Source: an uncultured Psychroserpens sp. | Lineage (GTDB): Bacteria; Bacteroidota; Bacteroidia; Flavobacteriales; Flavobacteriaceae | Length of the DNA: 64,000 nucleotides | Assembly: GCA_947488655.1 (NCBI GenBank) | Contig: CANKZZ010000001.1 | Location: forward strand, 668,842-732,841 | Direction of reading: 5' to 3' | Part shown: piece after piece, positions 57,422-64,000 of the stretch | Layout: each line of letters begins with the position of its first letter | Position numbering within the stretch: position 1 is the first letter of the stretch | Translations under genes and position numbers: made by a program | The notes under the pieces: generated by a model | Told to the model about the DNA's origin: nothing | The model's database searches: none | Seen by the model: the letters and a program-made list of their open reading frames with translations, nothing else

Positions 57422-58234
57422 TTAACCTTGTTTTTGAATCTCTACAGAATGTGGATAAGGTATCTCAATGTTAGCTGCGTCTAACGCTTCTTTAGTTTGT
57501 TCGGTTATATCAAAATATACAGTCCAGTAATCTGCTGTTAAACACCAAGGTCTAACGACAAAATTTATAGAGCTATCTGCAAGTTCAGACAATGCGATTG
57601 TTGGTGCAGGATCTTTTAAAATTAATGGATGTGCATCTAAAACACTCTTTAAGACTTCTTTAGTTTGCTTTATATCACTATCATAACCTACACCAAATAC
57701 GAAATCAACACGTCGAGTACCTTCAGTAGAAAAATTAACAATATTTCCATTAGAAAGTGCTGCATTAGGTATAATAATTTCTTTGTTAGAAAGGCCTATT
57801 AGCTTTGTTGTGAAGATCTCTATTTCTTTAACGACACCAATTTCGCCTTGAGCTTCAATTAAATCACCAATTTTAATTGGTTTAAAAATCATCAATAAAA
57901 CACCACCAGCAAAATTAGCTAAAGAGCCTTGTAAAGCTAAACCAATTGCTAAACCAGCAGCTGCTAAAACTGCAGCAAATGATGTGGTTTCTACACCTAC
58001 AGTTCCTAAAACAACTATTATGAGAACAATTTTAAAAATCCAACCAACTAAGTTTAGTATAAATTTTTGAAGACTTGGGTCAAACTCTCTTTTGCTCATT
58101 GTTTTTCTTAAACCTTTAACGAGAGCTTTTATTATCCATGAACCAATAATCCAAATAACAATTGCTGCTAGTACCTTTGGACCGAAGTCTACAATAAGTT
58201 CAAAACCTTTGTCAGCCCATTTTTGTAATTCCAT
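57422..58234 (-). CDS. Small-conductance mechanosensitive channel (MscS family)
   Basis: A 270-residue membrane channel that releases solutes under osmotic downshock. There are three N-terminal helices, with the pore-lining third helix AAAGLAIGLALQGSLANFAGG, followed by the beta domain (IKIGDLIEAQGEIGVVKEI) and the alpha/beta C-terminus ending IPYPHSVEIQ. The length matches the minimal MscS form. It is flanked by two paralogous secreted proteins. Confidence 0.96.
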   Translation of the reverse strand: MELQKWADKGFELIVDFGPKVLAAIVIWIIGSWIIKALVKGLRKTMSKREFDPSLQKFILNLVGWIFKIVLIIVVLGTVGVETTSFAAVLAAAGLAIGLALQGSLANFAGGVLLMIFKPIKIGDLIEAQGEIGVVKEIEIFTTKLIGLSNKEIIIPNAALSNGNIVNFSTEGTRRVDFVFGVGYDSDIKQTKEVLKSVLDAHPLILKDPAPTIALSELADSSINFVVRPWCLTADYWTVYFDITEQTKEALDAANIEIPYPHSVEIQKQG

Positions 58235-58267
58235 AATATAGTTTTTAATTAAAGTATAATATTAATA

Positions 58268-58304
58268 AAAAAACCCGAACGATAGTAGATATCATGCGGG
58301 TTTT
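58268..58304 (-). terminator. Terminator for paralogue B (minus strand)
   Basis: On the minus strand, AAAACCCG and CGGGTTTT form an 8-bp stem around an 18-base loop, followed by a T-run. The loop is long, but position after the minus-strand gene fits. Confidence 0.65.
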
Positions 58305-58322
58305 AAATAGCTTTACGAGATG

Positions 58323-59021
58323 TTAAAGCGAATTAACGTAGTTTATTAACTTAATTATATCGGCTTCTCTAGATGTTTTAATCTTATTCTTTTTTATAAA
58401 ATTGGCCACCTCAGTTTCGTGTTTAGGAAATATCTTTATTAAATCCTTTTTCTTTTTTGGTAATTCTCGAGCATAACCATCATTTATGGATACATAGTAA
58501 GTATCACCCATGGTTTTAAATTCTGCTGGTTTATCTTGGTCGTAACCAGTTTTAGCAGGTTTAGCTTCATAATATTTAATTTCTTTTTTAGAAAATAATT
58601 TTACCTTATCATTTTCAGTCGTTAAAATTACAAAATAACCTCTTTCTAAACCTTGATTAGAGTTGATGAAATTTAAGGATGTAAATTGAAGATTTTCCTT
58701 AATAAAGGTAATTACAACATTACTAATGTTCTTGTTAAAATTTTGAATTTCATTCTCATTAACCTTAACTTCAATTTCATCTGAATAAGCATTATATCTA
58801 ATGTCGTATACTTCATTTGGTGTTGCAGATATTTTTGCTGCTGTAAAATTTTCAAAAAGATAGGGTGAGCCAACAGCTTCCTTATTTTTTTCATCAATAG
58901 TAATTATGGTAGAAATACCGCCTTCCCATAGCGCTTGATTAGAACCATTATCTTGAGCATAAGCTGATGAAAATGAAGAAACTAATACTATGTATAAACT
59001 TAAAAGAGTTGATTTTTTCAT
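58323..59021 (-). CDS. Secreted protein of unknown function, paralogue B
   Basis: A 232-residue protein with a signal peptide (about residues 1-22, ending AYAQ). It shares with the gene at 56638-57399 the blocks IRYNAYSDEIEV, RGYFVILTTENDK, EIKYYE and the C-terminal LPKKKKDLIKIFPKH...INYVNSL. The basic LPKKKKD motif and the terminal helix are the best conserved parts. No domain is recognised; a periplasmic or surface role is likely. It has its own terminator before the MscS gene. Confidence 0.78.
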   Translation of the reverse strand: MKKSTLLSLYIVLVSSFSSAYAQDNGSNQALWEGGISTIITIDEKNKEAVGSPYLFENFTAAKISATPNEVYDIRYNAYSDEIEVKVNENEIQNFNKNISNVVITFIKENLQFTSLNFINSNQGLERGYFVILTTENDKVKLFSKKEIKYYEAKPAKTGYDQDKPAEFKTMGDTYYVSINDGYARELPKKKKDLIKIFPKHETEVANFIKKNKIKTSREADIIKLINYVNSL

Positions 59022-59110
59022 ATTAATGTTTTTTTTAATTAAATATCAAAAACTGTGCCTTATTTAATATACTATATTTAGAATGAAAGCGCACATGATT
59101 TTCTAGTTGT

Positions 59111-59311
59111 TTAATTAACTTCAAATGTTAATTTTAAATTAACTCTAAACTCTGTTACCTCATTGTCTTTAACAATTGCACTTTGTTCTTTTACGTAAAC
59201 AGATTTTATATTTTTTACACTTTTAGAGGCTTGTTTAACCGCCTTTCTAGTTGCGTCTTCCCAACTTTTATCTGAATTTGATAATACTTCAATAACTTTT
59301 AATACTGCCAT
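59111..59311 (-). CDS. Dodecin-family flavin-binding protein
   Basis: A 66-residue protein of the right length and pattern for dodecin, a dodecameric shell that stores flavins: VIEVLSNSDKSWEDATRKAV, then a helix and the antiparallel strands IKSVYVKEQSAIV and VTEFRVNLKLTFEV. Its start lies 40 bp downstream of the NifU-like stop on the same strand, so the two may be co-transcribed. Confidence 0.93.
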   Translation of the reverse strand: MAVLKVIEVLSNSDKSWEDATRKAVKQASKSVKNIKSVYVKEQSAIVKDNEVTEFRVNLKLTFEVN

Positions 59312-59351
59312 TTTATTTTGTTTTAAATTAATATATAATTGAAATTTTTAA

Positions 59352-60254
59352 TTAGCCATTAATAGCTTCAACCGTTTCTACTTTATCTTTCATCATCTCT
59401 TTTAGCATGTTCTCAATTCCATTTTTTAGAGTGAATGTTGAAGAAGGACAGCCACTACAAGCGCCTTGTAAAATTACTTTGACCTTTTTTTCTTTAGGGT
59501 CATACGATTGAAACTCTATATTACCACCATCACTTGCAACAGCTGGCTTTACGTATTCTTCTAAAATGTTTATGATCTCTTTAGATATATCATCTCTAGA
59601 TTCATAATCATTATCTAATTGATCAATTTGTTTAGATTTGGCTTCAGGTGCATTTGAGTCTATTATCGTTTTTCCATCTTCAACATAACTTCTAATAAAC
59701 TCTCTAAGCTCCATAGTTATTTCATTCCATTCAGCCACATCAAACTTTGTAATAGATACAAAATTTTCATCAATAAATACACTTTTTACAAACGGAAAAT
59801 GAAAAAGTTCTGCTGCTAAAGGAGCAAATTTTGTATCATCAATTGATGTAAACTCATGTGTAGTAGTCGCTAATTTTTTATTGGCAACAAATTTTAATAC
59901 AGATGGGTTTGGTGTACTCTCAGCATATACTGTAACAGGCGTTTTCTTTTTTTGCTCTGTAGAATTTACAATTATAGCTCCAGAGTTTAAATACGTCTCA
60001 ATTTGCTCAGCAACTTCATTTTGTACATCTGGCCATTCAACAATGCTAAATCTCTCAATGGCAATAAAATTACTAGAAATATATACTTTTTTAACAAATG
60101 GGAGATAAAATAATTGTTGAGCTAAAGGCGATGAAGAGGCTTCATCAATATTGTTAAACTCAAAACTTTGATGCTGGGTAATAAATTGATTAGTTTCAAA
60201 TTTAATTATCGTAGGATTTGTAGTCTCTTTTATAGAAATTGAATACGTTGTCAT
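59352..60254 (-). CDS. NifU-like Fe-S carrier with two Nfu N-terminal domains
   Basis: A 300-residue scaffold or carrier that passes Fe-S clusters to apoproteins. The C-terminal NifU domain (about residues 215-295) holds the cluster-binding pair in GACSGCPSSTFTLKNG. It is preceded by two tandem Nfu_N-type domains (about 1-95 and 105-200), whose equivalent segments are LPFVKKVYISSNFIAIERF and FPFVKSVFIDENFVSITKF. A single such domain is usual. The start is ATG 60254, with a -7 element 15 bp upstream. Confidence 0.94.
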   Translation of the reverse strand: MTTYSISIKETTNPTIIKFETNQFITQHQSFEFNNIDEASSSPLAQQLFYLPFVKKVYISSNFIAIERFSIVEWPDVQNEVAEQIETYLNSGAIIVNSTEQKKKTPVTVYAESTPNPSVLKFVANKKLATTTHEFTSIDDTKFAPLAAELFHFPFVKSVFIDENFVSITKFDVAEWNEITMELREFIRSYVEDGKTIIDSNAPEAKSKQIDQLDNDYESRDDISKEIINILEEYVKPAVASDGGNIEFQSYDPKEKKVKVILQGACSGCPSSTFTLKNGIENMLKEMMKDKVETVEAING

Positions 60255-60268
60255 AGAAGTTATTTCTG

Positions 60269-60276
60269 CAAAAATA
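60269..60276 (-). promoter_or_regulatory. Probable -7 element (TATTTTTG) for the nifU-like gene
   Basis: The minus strand reads TATTTTTG, matching TAnnTTTG, with a predicted start of transcription under ten bases before the ATG. No -33 TTG at the usual spacing. Confidence 0.5.
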
Positions 60277-60604
60277 GTTAACTAGAATTTTAAATAATAC
60301 ATTTTTAAGAATAACATAACTTTTTAAAATCAAATCACTAATTAAAATAAAAGATTATAATGAGAGTTATTTTATAAAGTGAGCTGGGAAATTAAAGTGT
60401 TAAACTGTTATTATTATAACGATTTAACAATTGTGATTCCTTTAATTTTTATTAAATTTCGCTCTTATTATGAAAACCTCTACCTATAACTTGACTTCTT
60501 TTTGCTTTTTATAGTAATTTTATTCTAAGTTATTGATGTCATCTGTTTCATAAAATACGATGATTGTACGTTAAATAATGAGTTTAAAACTATTTTCGAA
60601 TACT
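60277..60604. other. Intergenic region between divergent nifU-like and adhesin genes
   Basis: About 330 bases of A/T-rich sequence. No gene, convincing hairpin or exact TAnnTTTG on the plus strand was found; the closest match is TATTTTCG at 60591-60598, seven bases before the adhesin ATG. Confidence 0.5.
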
Positions 60605-63600
60605 ATGAAAAAGCTTTACTTACTATTTCTTTTATGTACCAGTATTTCTATTGCGCAAGATCTAAATATGCAAAATGGAAGTTTTAATAGATGTGCACCA
60701 GATAAATTTTATGATTCAGGAGGACCAGGAGGCGCTTATAGTAGTGATGAAAATTTAGTAACTACAATTTGTGCAAATAATGCAGGAGAGTTTATAATTT
60801 TAGATTTTTTAGCATTTAGTACTCAACTTAATGTAGATGTCTTAACCATTTATGATGGAGATGATACTTCGGCACCCTTAATTGGATCATTCAATGGTGC
60901 AAACAATCCAGGAACAATTATAGCTTCAGACACAAACACTAGTGGTTGCATTACCGTTGAGTTTATTTCTAATGCGACTGGGACGACCACTGGTTGGGAA
61001 GCAGATATCATATGCGCAGTTCCTTGTCAAACAATAACGCCATCTATAGATAGCACTGTTCCAGAAATGAATTCTTCGGGCTCAGTACAAGCAAATGTTG
61101 GCGATGTAATCACTTTTAATGGTAGCGCTATGTTTTCGTCAGACGGGACAGGTGCCACTTATGAGTGGAATTTTGGAGACACAAACACAGACACTGGTAC
61201 AACAGTATCTAATACTTATGCAGCACCAGGCACATATACCGTAACACTAATAGTTACAGATGATAACCCAATTGGATGTACCGAAACTATAACAATATCT
61301 GTATTTATTGTGGGAGAAAACATTGTTGTAGATCAAACCACATATACCGTAGAAGAATTAGTAGAAGACGTTTTAATTAATAGTGATTGTGCTCAAATTA
61401 GTAATATTTCTTTCTCAACGGGATCTAATTTTGGAGATGATAATGGTATAGGTTACTTTATAAATGATGGTAGTCTTTTTCCTTTTACAGATGGTATTTT
61501 ATTAACATCTGGTGATGCAAGTAAAGTAAGAGGTCCCAACGATAATGCTTTAAGCGACGGTGGAGGAGCTTGGCCTGGAGATGACGAGTTAGACGCAGCA
61601 GTTGGTATTAATTCTAACAATGCCTCAATTATAGAATTCGACTTTGTCCCTCTTGCAGATAGTATAAGTTTTGATTTTTTAATGGCTTCGGAAGAATATA
61701 ACGGGTATTCTGGAGGGTCGTTTGAGTGTACCTTTTCAGATGCTTTTGCGTTTTTATTAACAGATGCTTCAAATAACGTAACCAACTTAGCAGTATTACC
61801 TGCAACAACAACACCTATTTTGGTAACAAATATTCATCCAGATAACTCAGGATGTAGCGCTGTAAATGAGCAATATTTTGGTGGTTATACACAATGGCCA
61901 GATATGTCTGTGCCTTATAATGCAAGTACACCACCACAGGCACCTATGAGTTTTGATGGTCGTACAACTGTTTTTACAGCGCAATCTACGGTTATACCTG
62001 GTGATACTTACCATATAAAATTAGTAGTTGCAGATGCGTCAGATTTTGCCTTAGACTCTGGAGTTTTCTTAAAAGCAGGAAGTTTTGATCTTGGTGGAGA
62101 TTTAGGAGATGATATCACAATATTAGCAGGTACAGCAGAGTGTGAAGGAGCGGTAACAGTTTTAAATACAAATACACCTACCGCAGCTCATGTATGGTAT
62201 AAAGATGGAGTTGAAATTGCTGGAGAAACTGGTTCTACATTAGATGTTACTGAGACAGGAGTTTATTCTGTTGATGTTATTTTTTCTGGTATATGTCAAG
62301 CTAATGATTCTGTTCTTGTTGAATTTAAACCAATTCCAATAGCAAATACACCTCCAAATCTAACTATATGTAGTACATCAGGTACAGGCGAATTTATATT
62401 AACAGATAATAATTCCGAAGTACTTGGAACTCAAAACGAAGCAGATTTTGAAATTAGTTATCATTTAACAGAGCAGGACGCTATAGATAATGTTGGGCCA
62501 TTAACGAGTCCTTATACCAATGTGTCTAATCCTCAAACAATTTATGTTCGTATTGGAGAATTAACTCAAGAGTGTTTTGATACCACCTTTTTTGATTTAG
62601 AGTTTACAGATTTAAATATAAACCCAACGCTTACACCATTACAAGTATGTGATGATAATAATGATGGGTCGGCAATGTTTACGCTAACCGATGCTAATGA
62701 AGAAGTAATTGATGTTCTCGATCCAGGCACTGTTACTGTTTCGTATCATACTTCTTTAGCTGAAGCAGAATCTGGTGCGAACCCTTTACCATCTATGTAC
62801 ACAAATATGATGGCAGATAATCAAACAATATTTGTAAGAGTACAATCTAATCTTAGTGACGATTGTTATAATACTACCTCACTAGAATTAATAGTGAATG
62901 CCTTACCAGTTCCTCTGGTTCCTACTGCTTATGCAGTCTGTGATGATGATAATGATGGCTTTTCTATGTTTGACTTAACATCAAAGGATTTCGAGATTAT
63001 TGGTACTCAAACTGGTATGACTGTAACTTATCATGAAACATTAATCGAAGCTATAGATGGCGTAAATAATCAAAATAGTCCTTACAGTAATATTTCAGCA
63101 GGTAGCCAAACCATGTATGCTAGATTAACAGATGATTTAAGTGGCTGTGCAAGTACAGTAGAATTGATGTTGTTAGTAAATCCACTACCATCAGTAGGAT
63201 CTATGTCTAACTATCAACTATGTGACGAAAATTCACTAGGAGATGAGGCTGAAGAATTTGATCTTTCAACTAAAAATGCTGAAGCTATTGATGGGCAAAC
63301 AGGTGTAACAGTATCTTATCACGAATCGCTGTCTGATGCTATGGATGGTTTAAATTCATTACCTAATCTATATACTAATACAAGTAATCCTCAAACAATT
63401 TTTGTTAGTATAACGAACGTAACAACTGGTTGTGTTAATGTTAGTAATTTTGATTTAATTGTAAACCCTTTACCAATCCTCTTCACACCAACCGCATTAG
63501 AAGTTTGCGATGATGGTACACCAGATGGTATAACTAGTATTGATTTAACTTTAAAAAACGCAGAAATCACAGGTAACAATTCAAATTACTCAGTAAGTTA

Positions 63601-64000
63601 CCACATAGATTTGTTTGATGCTCAAAATAACTTGGACCCATTACCAGTACCTTATACAAACCAAGTCAATGGTCAAATTGTATTTGTACGCGTACAAGAT
63701 ATCAACACAGGTTGTTATGATACGACCACTTTAGAACTTAATGTGCAACAAGCACCAATAGCAAACACACCAACACCATTAGAGTACTGTGATCCAGATA
63801 GTGATGGCTTTGGCGAATTTGATTTAGAAAGCAAAACCAATGAAATTACAGGAGGCGATCCAACATTAACAGTGAGCTACCATGAGACTTTGGCAGATGC
63901 AAATAATAATGTAAATGCATTAGTAAGTCTATACAATAACATTGTAGAAGATATGCAAACCGTTTACGTGCGTGTAGAAAGCTCAACCATCTCCACCAAC
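60605..64000 (+). CDS. Giant surface adhesin with PKD-like and choice-of-anchor L domains, 3'-truncated
   Basis: The frame is open from ATG 60605 to the window end (1132 codons). A signal peptide (residues 1-18, ending SIAQ) is followed by a CUB-like domain (about 25-135, FYDSGGPGGAYSSDENLVTT), a PKD-like domain (about 150-230, YEWNFGDTNTDTG), a choice-of-anchor-L-like domain (about 240-495, with MASEEYNGYSGGSFECTFSD), an Ig-like stretch, and then ~94-residue repeats. Such proteins are exported by the T9SS, normally through a C-terminal sorting domain that would lie beyond this window. Cell-surface adhesion in gliding is the likely role. It is read divergently from the nifU-like gene. Confidence 0.88.
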   Translation, partial: MKKLYLLFLLCTSISIAQDLNMQNGSFNRCAPDKFYDSGGPGGAYSSDENLVTTICANNAGEFIILDFLAFSTQLNVDVLTIYDGDDTSAPLIGSFNGANNPGTIIASDTNTSGCITVEFISNATGTTTGWEADIICAVPCQTITPSIDSTVPEMNSSGSVQANVGDVITFNGSAMFSSDGTGATYEWNFGDTNTDTGTTVSNTYAAPGTYTVTLIVTDDNPIGCTETITISVFIVGENIVVDQTTYTVEELVEDVLINSDCAQISNISFSTGSNFGDDNGIGYFINDGSLFPFTDGILLTSGDASKVRGPNDNALSDGGGAWPGDDELDAAVGINSNNASIIEFDFVPLADSISFDFLMASEEYNGYSGGSFECTFSDAFAFLLTDASNNVTNLAVLPATTTPILVTNIHPDNSGCSAVNEQYFGGYTQWPDMSVPYNASTPPQAPMSFDGRTTVFTAQSTVIPGDTYHIKLVVADASDFALDSGVFLKAGSFDLGGDLGDDITILAGTAECEGAVTVLNTNTPTAAHVWYKDGVEIAGETGSTLDVTETGVYSVDVIFSGICQANDSVLVEFKPIPIANTPPNLTICSTSGTGEFILTDNNSEVLGTQNEADFEISYHLTEQDAIDNVGPLTSPYTNVSNPQTIYVRIGELTQECFDTTFFDLEFTDLNINPTLTPLQVCDDNNDGSAMFTLTDANEEVIDVLDPGTVTVSYHTSLAEAESGANPLPSMYTNMMADNQTIFVRVQSNLSDDCYNTTSLELIVNALPVPLVPTAYAVCDDDNDGFSMFDLTSKDFEIIGTQTGMTVTYHETLIEAIDGVNNQNSPYSNISAGSQTMYARLTDDLSGCASTVELMLLVNPLPSVGSMSNYQLCDENSLGDEAEEFDLSTKNAEAIDGQTGVTVSYHESLSDAMDGLNSLPNLYTNTSNPQTIFVSITNVTTGCVNVSNFDLIVNPLPILFTPTALEVCDDGTPDGITSIDLTLKNAEITGNNSNYSVSYHIDLFDAQNNLDPLPVPYTNQVNGQIVFVRVQDINTGCYDTTTLELNVQQAPIANTPTPLEYCDPDSDGFGEFDLESKTNEITGGDPTLTVSYHETLADANNNVNALVSLYNNIVEDMQTVYVRVESSTISTN
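62369..64000 (+). repeat. Tandem ~94-residue adhesin repeats (six units, last one cut off)
   Basis: Units begin with the Cys codon of a CDDxxDG-like motif at 62369, 62648, 62939, 63221, 63506 and 63788, spaced 279-291 bases. Each holds TVSYH, a SPYTN-like turn, a QTIFVR strand and a late Cys, then ends NPLP. Units differ in DNA sequence, so this is an old protein repeat rather than a recent DNA duplication. Confidence 0.88.

Noticed and set aside
61453..61785. Minus-strand ORFs in the adhesin
   Set aside because: They lie opposite a continuous plus-strand frame with recognisable domains.
62369..64000. CRISPR-like array in the adhesin
   Set aside because: The periodicity is 279-291 bases, translated in one frame, with diverged units and no short identical repeats.
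1..64000. tRNA, rRNA, insertion sequences, prophage, restriction or CRISPR-Cas systems
   Set aside because: None was seen on reading both strands; short RNAs without hallmark structure could still be missed.

Overview
The window is a chromosomal stretch of a marine-type Flavobacteriaceae bacterium (phylum Bacteroidota). The evidence is low G+C (roughly one third by eye), promoters of the Bacteroidota form TAnnTTTG, almost no Shine-Dalgarno sites, an alternative complex III (Act) operon joined to an aa3-type oxidase, the gliding and type 9 secretion gene sprA, a RemB-like barrel protein, a TonB-dependent receptor with a carboxypeptidase-regulatory-like N-terminus, and a repeat adhesin typical of gliding flavobacteria. 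No rRNA, tRNA, CRISPR array, insertion sequence or prophage was seen. Most of the content is conserved core genome; the accessory-looking parts are 18.8-26.2 kb, 37.7-43.1 kb and 56.6-64 kb.

Layout. 1-2.8 kb: 3' part of infB, then a convergent SPOR-domain gene. 3.0-15.0 kb: the quinol-to-oxygen arm of respiration, actABCDEF-coxB-coxA, under one promoter and closed by a strong terminator. 15.0-18.8 kb: a small lipoprotein, ruvB, a cytochrome P450 and queG. 18.8-26.2 kb: a sugar-use locus (LacI repressor, twin operators, TonB-dependent receptor, SLC45/SUT-type permease, cytoplasmic glycosidase-like protein, PfkB kinase) that looks like a sucrose system without SusD or a GH32 invertase. 26.3-37.6 kb: maeB, ruvA, sprA (2500 aa), gcvH and a VanZ-like gene. 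37.7-41.6 kb: two TonB paralogues and a RemB-like outer-membrane protein that carries a related TonB-C-like domain. 41.6-43.1 kb: a two-repeat Cys/His lipoprotein and a convergent metallo-beta-lactamase-fold hydrolase.

43.2-48.6 kb: a second respiratory cluster (heme O synthase, two subunit III genes, subunit IV, a cysteine-poor SCO-like protein, SCO, DUF420, a small CxxC protein) that supplies the remaining subunits and assembly factors for the oxidase encoded 30 kb upstream. 48.7-55.9 kb: a MacAB-TolC-like export operon with one ATPase, two different permeases, two adaptors and one outer-membrane channel, followed by tsaB. 56.6-60.3 kb, minus strand: a pair of paralogous secreted proteins around an MscS channel, then dodecin and a NifU-like Fe-S carrier. 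60.6-64 kb: the start of a very large repeat adhesin that runs off the window.

The points most worth following are: the sugar locus with its unassigned glycosidase; the shared FPGCE domain in two TonB proteins and one outer-membrane barrel protein; the six-heme ActA and the helix-hairpin-helix tail on ActC; a calcium-binding-type insert in SprA; and an 8-mer, TTCCGAAG/CTTCGGAA, that occurs far more often than base composition predicts, on both strands and in several reading frames.
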